A stretch of DNA of 64,000 nt from Oehlia diaphana (taxonomy: Eukaryota; Glomeromycota; Glomeromycetes; Glomerales; Glomeraceae), in the NCBI GenBank assembly GCA_003833135.1, contig QZLH01000068.1, forward strand, positions 99,597-163,596, written 5' to 3'. Below are positions 11,029 through 22,809 of the stretch, piece after piece. Each line of letters opens with the position of its first letter. The stretch's first letter is position 1. The notes under the pieces were generated by a model. It made no database searches. It was not told the DNA's origin and worked only from the letters and a program-made list of their open reading frames with translations. The position numbers were made by a program, and so were the translations under genes.

Positions 11029-12294
11029 TAGGAATGTTAACAGTTTATGATTGGATGGTTCAAACTGCAGTTTGATCATAGGACCAGTTTCGGTTCAGTT
11101 CAAACGTTAAACCAAACTGAGATCAAACTGATAGAAACTGATTTAGTGAACCAGTTTTAAATTGGTTCAATTAACGGTTATGTCACTTATATGTATCTGC
11201 ACACGTAACTTTTTACAATAAAAGAATAACAGATTTTACATTTTTACATTTTTTTATATCACCTTGCATTATTACAACTATGTCGGGACTCAGGAGTTTT
11301 TGAAAATGATGATAATAATTTATCAGATGATTCCTTAGCATCTGATGATGAAAGAATTATAAATAAAAAATTGTCAGCAGATGTTTGGGAGTTTTTTCAA
11401 AAAATTCAAGATGAGGAAAGTTGATTAATTACAAACTATAAGTGTATTTTGTATGCAAAACTTTATTCACCTGGTAATCCAATATCTACACTTTGACGTC
11501 ATTTAACTAAAAAACATTTATCACATTATAAAAAACCTGAAACCCGCCAAACTACTTTATGTTTTAAATCTTATTCTCCATCAAATCTAAACCTATTACA
11601 GATTCTTTGGTTGATTTTGTTGCAACTGATTTGCAACCTTTTACTATTGTTGAAAATCCTAAATTCAAATTATTAATTAATAAATTGAATCCCCACTATA
11701 TTTTATCTTGTAGACAAACCTTAAAGGAAAAATTCATAGAAAATTATAAAATGAGAAAAAATGTATTAATTAATGAAGTCTTACAAATTAACTCAAAAAT
11801 ATCTCTTACTACTGATATTTAGACTTCAGAAATCTCAAAAGATTGTTATCTTGGAGTAACAATGCATTATATTAACAACAATTGGGAATTAAAAAATCTC
11901 TTACTTGATTTAATTCCTGTAAATGGTTCTTATACAGCTGGGTTAATTACTAGCAAGCTTTTACAAATTCTTGAAGAGTTTAGTATCAGTAATAATATTC
12001 TTGCATTAATTACAGACAATGAAAGCAACATGATAGCATGTGGTAATCAACTAACAACTGAATTAGATCAGGAGTTTAATAATATGGCTTTTACTCATTA
12101 CATATATGCTGCACATATTATAAATTTAGTAGTAAAAGCAGGAATGAATCATGTTGGAAATGAAATCAAAAAACTTCGTCAATTTGTTGTTAAAATCAAG
12201 AATTCACCATTATTTTTAGATAAATTATCAGAAATTTGTACCCTTAAAAAAGTTAAATTTCTTAAACCAATTTTAGATATAGACATTCGCTGGA
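11029..12294 (+). pseudogene. Decayed 5' half of a hAT transposon (left copy)
   Basis: This segment matches 12296-13537 along its length: the terminal TAGGAATGTTAAC, the untranslated leader and the transposase N-half up to the Arg-Trp motif. It has in-frame stops where the right copy has Trp (TGG to TGA near 11422; TGG to TAG near 11820) and Arg (CGA to TGA near 11494), plus a 1-nt loss near 11585. Most differences are C-to-T or G-to-A, many at CpG. It ends at a single N (12295), exactly where the second copy's 5' terminus begins. It is not functional. Confidence 0.8.
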
Positions 12295-12295
12295 N
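12295..12295. other. Single ambiguous base at an element junction
   Basis: A lone N joins GCTGGA of the left hAT copy to TAGGGATGTTAAC, the 5' terminus of the right copy. Its placement suggests an assembly join and not a biological breakpoint. Confidence 0.8.
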
Positions 12296-12527
12296 TAGGG
12301 ATGTTAACAGTTTATGATTGGATGGTTCGAACCGCAGTTTGATCATAGGACCGGTTTCGGTTCAGTTCAAACGTCAAACCAAACCGAGACCGAACCGATA
12401 GAAACCGGTTTAGTGAACCGGTTTTAGATCAGTTCAATTAACGGTTACGTGCATCTGCACGCGTAACTTTTTACAATAAAAGAATAACGGATTTTATTTT
12501 TTTATATCATCTTGCATTATTACAACT

Positions 12528-15380
12528 ATGTCGGGAGTTTTTGAAAATGACGATAATAATTTATCAGATGATTCTTTAGCATCTGATGATGAAAGAATTA
12601 TAAATAAAAAATTGTCAGCAGATGTTTGGGAGTTTTTTCAAAAAATTCAAGATGAGGAAAGTTGGTTAATTACAAACTATAAGTGTATTTTGTGTGCAAA
12701 AGTTTATTCACCTGGTAACCCAACATCTACACTTCGACGTCATTTAACTAAAAAACATCCATCACATTATAAAAAACCTGAAACCCGCCAAACTACTTTA
12801 CGTTTTAAACCTTACTCTCCATCAAAATCTAAACCTATCACAGATTCTTTGGTTGATTTTGTTGCAACTGATTTGCAACCTTTTACTATTGTTGAAAATC
12901 CTGAATTCAAATTATTAATTAATAAATTGAATCCCCACTATATTTTACCTTGCAGACAAACCTTAAAGGAAAAATTCATAGAAAATTATAAAATGAGAAA
13001 AAATGTGTTAATTAATGAAGTTTCACAAATTAACTCAAAAATATCTCTTACTACTGATATTTGGACTTCAGAAATTTCAAAAGATTGTTATCTTGGAGTA
13101 ACAATGCATTATATTAACAACAATTGGGAATTAAAAAATCTCTTACTTGATTTAATTCCTGTAAATGGTTCTCATACAGCTGGGTTAATTACTAGCAAGC
13201 TTTTACAAATTCTTGAAGAGTTTAGTATCAGTAATAATATTCTTGCATTAACTACAGACAATGGAAGCAATATGATAGCATGTGGTAATCAACTAGCAAC
13301 TGAATTAGATCAGGAGTTTAATAATATGGCTTTTACTCATTACAGATGTGCTGCACATATTATAAATTTAGCAGTAAAAGCAGGAATGAATCATGTTGGA
13401 AATGAAATCAAAAAACTTCGTCAATTTGTTGTTAAAATCAAGAATTCACCATTATTTTTGGATAAATTATCAGAAATTTGTACCCTTAAAAAAGTTAAAT
13501 TTCTTAAACCAATTTTAGATATAGACATTCGCTGGAATTCCACATATTTTATGATTAATAGACAAATCTTAATGCAGGGTGTTTCAGAATTACTTGCAAC
13601 AACAAATGTTGAAGAACTTGGAGATTTATTTCCAACAATATCTGAATGGCGATATATTAAGGTATTTTTTATTTTATAAATTATTATTTATTTTATTTTA
13701 TAATTATATATTTATTAATTATTGTTTTTTTTTTACAGGAATTAGCAAAGGTATTAGAACCTATGTATGAAGCAACCAATTTACTATCATCATCAAAAAA
13801 TCCTACACAAGGTGATATAAGATTGGTTTTTAATGGAATGTTTAAAAAATTGGATCATTATCAAAGNNNNNNNNNNNNNNNNNNNNNNNNNNNNNNNNNN
13901 NNNNNNNNNNNNNNNNNNNNNNNNNNNNNNNNNNNNNNNNNNNNNNNNNNNNNNNNNNNNNNNNNNNNNNNNNNNNNNNNNNNNNNNNNNNNNNNNNNNN
14001 NNNNNNNNNNNNNNNNNNNNNNNNNNNNNNNNNNNNNNNNNNNNNNNNNNNNNNNNNNNNNNNNNNNNNNNNNNNNNNNNNNNNNNNNNNNNNNNNNNNN
14101 NNNNNNNNNNNNNNNNNNNNNNNNNNNNNNNNNNNNNNNNNNNNNNNNNNNNNNNNNNNNNNNNNNNNNNNNNNNNNNNNNNNNNNNNNNNNNNNNNNNN
14201 NNNNNNNNNNNNNNNNNNNNNNNNNNNNNNNNNNNNNNNNNNNNNNNNNNNNNNNNNNNNNNNNNNNNNNNNNNNNNNNNNNNNNNNNNNNNNNNNNNNN
14301 NNNNNNNNNNNNNNNNNNNNNNNNNNNNNNNNNNNNNNNNNNNNNNNNNNNNNNNNNNNNNNNNNNNNNNNNNNNNNNNNNNNNNNNNNNNNNNNNNNNN
14401 NNNNNNNNNNNNNNNNNNNNNNNNNNNNNNNNNNNNNNNNNNNNNNNNNNNNNNNNNNNNNNNNNNNNNNNNNNNNNNNNNNNNNNNNNNNNNNNNNNNN
14501 NNNNNNNNNNNNNNNNNNNNNNNNNNNNNNNNNNNNNNNNNNNNNNNNNNNNNNNNNNNNNNNNNNNNNNNNNNNNNNNNNNNNNNNNNNNNNNNNNNNN
14601 NNNNNNNNNNNNNNNNNNNNNNNNNNNNNNNNNNNNNNNNNNNNNNNNNNNNNNNNNNNNNNNNNNNNNNNNNNNNNNNNNNNNNNNNNNNNNNNNNNNN
14701 NNNNNNNNNNNNNNNNNNNNNNNNNNNNNNNNNNNNNNNNNNNNNNNNNNNNNNNNNNNNNNNNNNNNNNNNNNNNNNNNNNNNNNNNNNNNNNNNNNNN
14801 NNNNNNNNNNNNNNNNNNNNNNNNNNNNNNNNNNNNNNNNNNNNNNNNNNNNNNNNNNNNNNNNTATTAGTAAATTACAAGAATTATATTTGTCATATTT
14901 ACCCTTAAATAATCAAACCATACCATCAGCACCAGCACGATCATCTCGTGATTATTTCCTTAATTTACTTAATTCAAATAATATTCATCAAGAAGTATCG
15001 TATGATGAATTAGATCGATACTTAAATTCTCCAGTAGATAGTAATACAGGTACTTTAATTTGGTGGAAAACTTATGAAAAGGATTACCCAGTACTATCTC
15101 AAATAGCTAAGGATTATTTAACAATCCAAGCAACGTCGGTTCCATCAGAAAGGGCATTTTCAATTTCGGGATTAACTATTTCAAAAACTAGAGACATTTA
15201 TCAAAGGTTTACGATAAGAACATAATTAATATTATGCTTTGGACGGCAAGTTGCATATTAAAGACTTGTACATCATCTTTTGTTAACCAAATTACTAGAA
15301 ATAGGTTAGATCCTGAAATGGCAAGGGCAATTATATGCATGAAAAATTGGATATCAGAAAAAGAAAGAATGGAAAATTGA
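12528..15380 (+). CDS. hAT family transposase with BED zinc finger (gapped)
   Basis: The start is MSGVFENDDNNLSDDS. A BED-type finger C-ILC...LRRHLTKKH lies at roughly residues 50-78. The catalytic core follows with a Trp-Thr-Ser segment, TTDNGSNM (acidic DDE residue) near 240, RCAAHIINLAVKAG near 268 and DIRWNSTYF near 333. Exon 1 ends at 13661 and exon 2 starts at 13739 (GT-AG intron). The frame then enters the N gap, re-emerges at 14865 as a SKLQELYLSYLPLNN tract, and reaches the C-terminal dimerisation domain: WWKTYEKDYPVL...ATSVPSERAFS. A further intron 15208-15297 leads to RLDPEMARAIICMKNW and a stop at 15380. All visible hAT blocks are intact, so this copy could be active if the missing kilobase is also intact. 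The enzyme cuts and pastes the element in the nucleus. Confidence 0.8.
13867..14864. other. Assembly gap (N run)
   Basis: These 998 ambiguous bases lie inside the transposase gene. The size may be an estimate, so the element length is not reliable. Confidence 0.99.
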
Positions 15381-15681
15381 ACCAATACTTGCAATATGTC
15401 TTTTTTTTTTTCCTTTTTTTTTTACATTATGTGAAATTTTGTTGGTAATTTTTTTTCTTAAAATAAAAAATTTTTTGATGATATACGATATATTTAAATT
15501 CATGATCTGCATTACACAATTTTGTATAAAATACTATAAATATCTGGTCTAAACTTCGGTCTAAACTTCGGTCTAAACTTCAGTTCAAACTCTGGTTCTA
15601 AACCTATAACGGTTCGGTTTTGTACTCAAACCACCAGTTTTTGGACCGAAAACCGGATGGATTGAACCGTTAACATCCATA

Positions 15682-15689
15682 CCCTTTAG
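15682..15689. repeat. Right 8-bp target-site duplication of the hAT insertion
   Basis: CCCTTTAG, identical to 11021-11028, directly follows the 3' terminus CATCCATA. Confidence 0.85.
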
Positions 15690-15946
15690 ACTTTAGTATA
15701 CGCGCTGCACGGCCCTAGAATAAATATTACGTAATATATATTCTTCTAAACCTGCTCCTAAACCTGCATGATTTAAATGATTTAAATGAGGGGTCATATT
15801 TTTATTTTCTTGCTTCTTAAGGTATGATCTTCACTTGAACATCGACTCATGAAAATTCCAAAGTACTGTTGTTATCTTAATATCTGTTATCTATTTATAT
15901 ATTATAAAAAATAATTTCGTATTTTCTACGCTAAGAAATTGTAAAT

Positions 15947-18900
15947 ATGGGTCGCAGATCTAAAAACAATAATAAAAATAACCAACCTCATACTCAAGCC
16001 AGTGTTTCTACATATCAACCAAATACTCAAATACAAACAACTGAACCTCCGAACAAACGTAAAAAACGTATTCAACCGGTTGAACAAACTACTCAGGTAC
16101 AAGTGCCTAGGCAATCAGTTTTTGATCGCCTTGGCACTAAAAATTCAGGCGCTGCGCCCTTACCAAGACAGCCCACAATCAAAAAAGAAGTTAAAGAACA
16201 CCTGTCTGGGATTGAAACTCGTAAATCAAGGAGAATTTCAGACGCACGGAAGGTGATTATGACGACTGTATAATGGCATATAATTGTAGGATGTTGGCTG
16301 GACACAAATTTATTGATTGTTACTTTAAATATTAAAGGCTGAACGTGAGCAGTTAGAGGGTGAACCTAAACAAGAATCAACACAGGACGATAAGAATAAA
16401 TCTGAGGGTGGTACTAAGAGGAATACGGCAATTTCTAAAATTAATCTCAATAATACCGTAAAAGGTGGAAAGCGTGAAGAACCTAGACCACTACGAAGAA
16501 ACTCACACAAACAACTTGAACAAAAACAAACTATAGGGGAAGATGACTTTCAGGAATCAGAAATTCCCTCAACTTCAAAGTAAGAGTTGTAGATCAAAAT
16601 AATTTAAAGGTTTATTAGGTTTATTGTTATTTGATTATGCGTTAATTATTTAATAAAAAAAATAAAAATAAATAGTGCAAGGGACATACAAAGAGAGGAA
16701 ATGGAAGATAATACAAAAACTTTTCAGGAAATGCCCAAAGCTGATATTTCACCACAGTCACCTGCAGAATACAATGTTCAAAATGCTGAACGAGTCTTAA
16801 ACGAGATTAAAGATGATGGGAATGATGAAACGTCAGAGAATTTTGTCGGTTCGACCGAGTTTATTGTACAACAACAAAATAATGCTGTATATGAACATAT
16901 TTCTGGGTTAGCGCAATCTGATCATGAATCAGATATAGCAAAAGAAGATGTCGTATCGATCCAAGCTGATGATGATTATTTGATGGGCATTGAAGAGGAA
17001 GATCAAGAAGACCCTTCGTTTATGGGTGAACAATTTGCGGATCAAGAATTTGGCGAATCAGGCCAACTTTTCACTTCACGTAGTGATAGGAATATGTCAC
17101 CTATTCCTGATTTATATAAAGATCGTGAAAGAAAAGAACACGGAAGAAATAAAGACATTGATAACAAAGAAATACCATCAAGAATTCGTAATCGTGCTAC
17201 GAATTCTGACGATGGACGTAATTCTGATAGGAGCTATGACCGTCCCAGCCGGGAAACTTCTATTCAACAGTCTCACGTAGATGATCGTAGAACCCGACTA
17301 TATGAAAGAGATATTCGTGAACGCGAAAGAGAAGAAAGATATAATCGTGCAATAGCTACTGATCGAGCGCATGACGACAGAAGTTTCGACCGAGATAGAC
17401 GAGAAAGAGAACGTCAAGATAGGTATAATAAAAGTTTGTTGGAAGATAAACATTTGGATATTCCGCGTCGAAACGAAAGGGATCGATTTCAACGCGAATT
17501 TGAACGGAATCGAAATGATCATGGTAGCCGAACCCCTAATGCTGAAACTTCTTCAAACAGTACTATCCGAGGCGCTACAAGTAGATCTCCAAGCGACTCC
17601 GACAAACCTCCAAGTAGAACACGATCACCTGAAAGAATTAAGAGAGAAGATCGAGAACTTCGGCCACGTGATGATGTTCGCGAATGGCAACCGCATCAAG
17701 ATTTCCAAAGAGATCGTGATCGAATATCTCGACAGCGTGATGATTTGTCTAATAGAGATCGCGATCCAAGGATCAGAGATTTGTCAAAAGAGAAGGAAAT
17801 CTCCTCTAGAGATCTTAAAATACAAGATAGAGATTCATTAAATCTCCGCAGAAATGACCAAATAGATGTTACTTTTCGGCGTTCAGATGAAAGAATATCT
17901 AATGCTCGTAGACTCGATGATCCTCGTAATGTTGGTATTCCTGAGAGAAATCCAAGAGATCCTCCACCTCGCGATCGAGAGAAGGATGGTCATTACCACC
18001 GTGATCAAGCTTTAAGACCAGAGCCAATTCGAAGAGATGAACGGCAACCAGCTGTCCGCTCTAAGAACGAAACTCAAAATGATTCTGTTTACCAAGATAA
18101 TCGAGATAAGGAACCTAGACAACGAAATATCCAGCCTAACGTTCTTACCGAACATGATCGTCCTGATAAAAGAAAGAGGGAAGACATCGAACTTAATGAG
18201 CGTAAGGCTTATTATGATCGGGAACAAAGGGGTGATGCAAATTCTTTCAACCAACGTCTTCCTGACTATCGTATCAGGGATAAAGATAGAGAGCAACGCC
18301 ATCGTGAAGATTATCCTTCTAAAGATGGTAATCGAGTTGTAGTAAATAGAGATCAGGATAGAGATTTAACGAATCGTAAAGAAGATCGAATGTCGCCCAC
18401 CCATGATCGTAATGTCGGTATACCTGACCATTATAGACCTTTATCGGACCATTTAAAAGAACCTGATCGTCGATCACTTCGGGAGTACGAAAGAGATTAT
18501 AATATCGAGAAGTATCGTGCTGATTATGATCGGGATATGAGAGATCGAGTTCGTGATGACCACGAAAGTCGGAGTAACTCCGTTGAGAGAACGGATCCGC
18601 AAAAGCATTTGTATGATCGCCATCAACGAGAATTGGAAAAAAGACGGGATATGGAAGATGATTCAGTGCCTCGTACAAGTAGATCTGAATCTACGCGACG
18701 TTCTGATACTGAGAGACCTGCTCAAACTCTCATGGACAATCAACGTGATAATATTCGGGATTATTCGCAAGAAGCACATATGCAAGAAGAAAAAAATAGG
18801 GATCCCCAAGACCAATTTATAAAGGAGTCGAAAAGAGTTCCAGTAAACGAAGATGAAGATTCTTTACCTCCTCATCCCTGGATAAAATGCAAGTCTAGTA

Positions 18901-20093
18901 GGAACAAAGATTATTATTTCAATACACAAACTCGTGAATCTCAATGGAACTATCCCGAGACAGGGAAAAATCGGCAGACTCAAAACGATGGTAACAAAAA
19001 CATCGATTATGATTCTCATAAAGATGAGGATGAGCCTCGTAAAAAGATCCGTTTGAATGAAAACGGTGAGAGTGTTGTGGCAAATTCAGACATTAATCCT
19101 CAAATTGGGCACGAAGATAAAACTTCGACCGTTAACGAAAATGACTCTATTAATAAAGAAGTTTCTTTAAAAGATGAAATTTCATTTGATCAACAGTCAG
19201 AGCCATCGTCTAGACTACCTCGAAATAACTCTACTTTTTTGTTTTCGCCCTCATTGCCACAATCTCAACCTTCTCCTGGAGCGTCGGCGGCATTCTCACC
19301 TCCACATCGTTCAATTTCTTCCGAATATAATGAGCGCCGATTTAGTTCTGATTATGGGATACAATCAAGCCCACGAAGAGGTTCTTATGTTGGACCTCAA
19401 CCACATTCTCCTCAAATGTCTTCTTTAAGATCGAATCCAGGTCCATTTAATCGGGGGGGTTCTGTTGATATATACGATCGCAATGACGGATTCCGCAATG
19501 ATGAATTTATCTCTAGTCGTTCACTCGGTGACCCACGTAACATCTCTAGTCCAAGCGGTAATAACAATAATGGATTGACACCAACATTTCCTGGGTCCCC
19601 AATTCGTTCAAATAGGTCAGGAATGTATAATTCGTTTGGGATTGAACAAAATGTTTCACCGGGAAGTAGGCGTTCTGGAGTTGGACGTGAGTTACCAACA
19701 TTTACTCAGCCTCGGGTGAGAACTGTTCACGAAGAAGAACGTCAGTATTGCGGCGAAGAGCAAAGTATGAAAGTTGAAGAACTTCCCACTAATGAAGTTC
19801 ATAATCACGAAGTGGAATCTGGTAATCAAACGACAGTCGGCCAAGGTTATGAAACCTTCAACGAACAAAATGCTGACGAAGAATCTGACGAAGATACTTG
19901 GCGGTCAGACGAACCTGTAGAATATGGAACGGCCGAGACTGAGCCGGTCTCCATCTTCCTGTTTCGTCGTGCAAGTTCAAGAGTGAATCAAGGTGGGGTC
20001 AAAAAGAAATTTTTGAATCCAAGAAAAGAATATGAGGTAGTGAAATCCATTTGTGGAGGCAAGGGAATGCACCTATTCAAAGTAAGCTATTAA
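15947..20093 (+). CDS. WW-domain nuclear protein rich in Arg, Asp and Glu
   Basis: Exons are 15947-16252, 16338-16579 and 16676-20093. The second junction (AA/GTAAGAG...AATAG/T) joins two long frames exactly, giving about 1321 residues. The N-terminus is basic (MGRRSKNNNKNNQPH). The centre, about residues 320-880, is a very long low-complexity tract of R/D/E (DRD, RER, RDR) typical of spliceosome-associated RD/RE proteins. One WW domain at about 913-945 shows LPPHPW, then YYFNTQTRESQWNYP with both signature Trp and the final Pro. WW domains bind proline motifs, and in RNA factors they bridge to splicing or polymerase partners. The Ser/Pro-rich C-terminus looks phosphorylatable. The stop sits in AAA/GTAAGC, a perfect donor; an acceptor near 20153 would add about 11 residues. 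A role in pre-mRNA processing is inferred from architecture only. Confidence 0.7.
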
Positions 20094-20923
20094 TTTATTA
20101 AGTCATAGTTGTCTATCATACATCAATACTAATATTCTCCTTATGGTTATAATAGCACTCTTTTGCCACCGCACATTCGCGTCGCGAATGAAAATCTAAT
20201 CACGTAATTACACGTAAATTTTAAAAGTAAATCTTTGATGAGGAAATGTTTTCCCATTCCCGATAGAAATTATTAATTTATAAATTTAACAAGGCTCGTA
20301 TTACGAATCTAGTATTAGATTTTTCATCCGGTGAATGAAATAATATGGAATTTTATTTTTCCGGAACATAAATACTCAAACAAAATACATCAGCGAGACA
20401 AAGTAAGACCTTTGACGACATTGATTTTAAGTTTTAATTTAGATGACGAAGAATAAATTAAGATAAGGAAAAAACATTCCTATCCAATAAAATTACTAAT
20501 AAATTTGCAATTGTTCATTTATGACAATTGTTCCTCACAAAAAGTACCGATCTTTGTCTTTGTTTTTCCATAAAGTCATTGCGTGACCAATTAGATTCGT
20601 AGTGATATTTTCCGCAGTAATACAAATTCTTAATTTGTCTACAATAACAGTTAACCTATGTTTTTGTAAGGATTCCTTTTTCGTATTATCAATAGTAATT
20701 GCGTAATTGTTCTCCGTAAATTGGGGTAAGCTGGGTATCGGGTAATTTTTAGTTGTTTTAGGCAATTACATGTGACTATTAATTTGGGCTTATAAAACGG
20801 GATACTTTTTTTTTGATAAACCTTAGCAAGCTCTTTTGACTGGTATTTTTTTCTTAAAAACAAAATAAAATAAAAATAGGTAAATTATAACGACTTTAAT
20901 TAAATAACTTTTTAAAGACAACC
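20094..20923. other. Intergenic, contains a strong short palindrome
   Basis: This separates the WW gene from Arb1. ATTCGCG-T-CGCGAAT near 20172-20190 is a perfect inverted repeat with three CpGs, unusual in this AT-rich DNA, and could be a protein-binding site. Overlapping minus-strand ORFs at 20535-20863 have no support. The last 100 bases are the Arb1 leader. Confidence 0.4.
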
Positions 20924-21429
20924 ATGGCAGAACTTAGTCAACAAGATACAATTGCACTCACAAAAGAATCGAATGATATTGGCCAAAACACGTCAAAGGT
21001 TAATGTGGAGAATAAAATTGATATGAATTTAATTAATGACATGGCCTCTTCAACTGGCGAAACTAAGGAAGACGAAAATCCGGAAAAAAACTTATTAATA
21101 GAAAATAAAAACTTGGTCGAAAATAAAAGTGATACGACTTTGGTTAATGGCACAAACGATCCCTCTTCAACCAGTGAAATTGTGAATATGAAGGAAGACG
21201 AGAATCCGGAAGGAAATTTGTTAAAAGAAAATAAAAATTTAAACGATAACAAAAGTGATACAACTTTGGTTAATAGCACAAATGATCCCCCTTCAACTGA
21301 CAAAACTGTGGATCGCAAAGTAACAATAGAAGAAGATACGGAAGATAAAAATTTAGACGATACGAATTCAAAAAATGATGCAAATAATTCTACCGCTTCG
21401 ACCAGTGAGACCGTTGACGTAGCAATTCC

Positions 21430-21460
<31 letters not shown>

Positions 21461-22621
21461 AAATCTGGAAACGATGAATCTAATTTAGATTTTCATGATA
21501 TTGGACCAATTGAAGAAGATGAGAATAGACTCTATGATCCGTACGTTGAAATTGCAAAATTTTGTTCAATCCGCCATATAAATTTTAAACTAACCTTAAA
21601 GTGATGTTCTTTATCTTTGAATAGATCGAAATCACTAACACATCGCGTGGAAATAGCTGTTCAGAAATATAAAAAGAACCGTAAATTCACTTCCACTCGG
21701 AATCAGGTTTTCAATTCTTATCTACGTTTTGGAGGAATTAGCACTGGTCCTAAGTCTTTCTTAGGTCAAGATGGACTCGATAACGCAGACGCGGACGCAG
21801 AAGAAATTGCTGCACGCCGCGCAACAGATTATATCGACGATGAAGCAGATGACATGGAAGTAAACTTCACGTATATTGTTCGCGTCTACTTGTCTAGCTT
21901 TTTAATCGATAAATCTGGTTATGTTCAAATGGACCAATTTCGCGAAGGACCTCAGGTTGTGATATCATTTTTAAATTATTTACATAACCATAAGGTATGT
22001 CCGGAGTATGAAGAAGATATGCAAACGGCTTTGCAAATCGCTCACATAGCAAAAGAAGAATTACCAAATTGCAAAGCGCTCGCACAGAATGCGCCAGGAA
22101 AACTCAACAAGGCGTGTTCTTTATTATTCGGAGGAGAATTATATGGTATGCTTGATGATCCTTGGAATGGAGAAGAAACTGTAGCGTCAATGATTGGAAT
22201 ATCAAAGGGGGAAGGAAAACAACTCATTAGAGGGTTATTTGGCGCTAATGCAGTCGAAGAGTTGACCCGAGTTAAAGAAGATTCTAAAACCGCTTTAATA
22301 TGTGAAATTATTGGAGTTGAACCTTTTCAAAAGGATATATCGGAGGCTTCCGCAGATGAAACCCTTCAAAATTCTAATGAATTACACAACACGCAAGAAA
22401 CTGATCTCAAGAAAATAAAGTTACGTGAATTTGATGTGTCTACTGCGGAACCTTTTTATATCTGTGTAAATTCAGATTTAGGAATTTATGCTATGCCCGG
22501 AATGCGCATCACTGCCGATTTTCATAAATTATCTAATGGATTTTGGTATTGGGATAAAGTAACAAATGTATATCCTTCATATTATCAACCTTGTGAAGAT
22601 GATTCCGATGATGACGATTAA
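20924..22621 (+). CDS. arb1: Argonaute siRNA chaperone complex subunit Arb1
   Basis: Exons are 20924-21540 and 21625-22621. The intron GTACGT...AATAG restores DP|SKSLTHRVEIAVQ in frame, total 537 aa. The N-terminal 165 residues are acidic, with three imperfect Asn/Asp/Thr-rich repeats (DTTLVNGTNDPSST-like), followed by a run of 12 lysines. The conserved Arb1 core then follows: KFTSTRNQVFNSYLRFGGI, TGPKSFLGQD, a long alpha-helical part and a C-terminal tract FYICVNSDLGIYAMPGMR...YYQP before a poly-Asp tail. In fission yeast Arb1 with Arb2 forms the ARC complex, which holds duplex siRNA on Argonaute before RITS assembly and is needed for heterochromatin. Its presence implies RNAi-directed silencing in this organism, fitting the transposon load around it. 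Recognition is from memory of the family. Confidence 0.8.
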
Positions 22622-22809
22622 CTTAAATTTTAAGATTTTGCATTATAGTAAAATTCTATTTTTTGTTTTTTTTTTTTTGTATTGTTTTATGTAAATTCTA
22701 ATATAAAAAATCCCAATAAAGTAATCAAATCACCATCATGATAAGATCTTGTTGATCCAGCCAGATTTATATTATTTATTGTTTGCGAATTAATTTGAAC
22801 ATATGAAAA

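Larger units (their letters stand above)
12296..15681 (+). mobile_element. hAT-superfamily DNA transposon (right copy, gapped)
   Basis: The 5' terminus is TAGGGATGTTAAC and the 3' terminus GTTAACATCCATA, an imperfect terminal inverted repeat of about 13 bp. Subterminal GGTTCGAACC/CCGGTTTT-like repeats occur at both ends. It encodes a BED-zinc-finger hAT transposase and is interrupted by a 998-bp run of N (13867-14864). The right end abuts CCCTTTAG, which also flanks the left copy at 11021. The outer insertion therefore spans 11029-15681 and contains two 5' ends, an abnormal arrangement. Confidence 0.8.

Noticed and set aside
13763..14908. Two long open frames across the N run
   Set aside because: Length comes from ambiguous bases, not sequence.
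17298..18678. Several ORFs of 90-156 codons overlapping the WW gene on both strands
   Set aside because: Frames opened by the R/D/E codon bias of the real gene; no independent features.
22560..22600. GTATATCCTTC, resembling a U12 donor
   Set aside because: It lies within the conserved Arb1 frame (NVYPSYYQP) and has no branch motif downstream.
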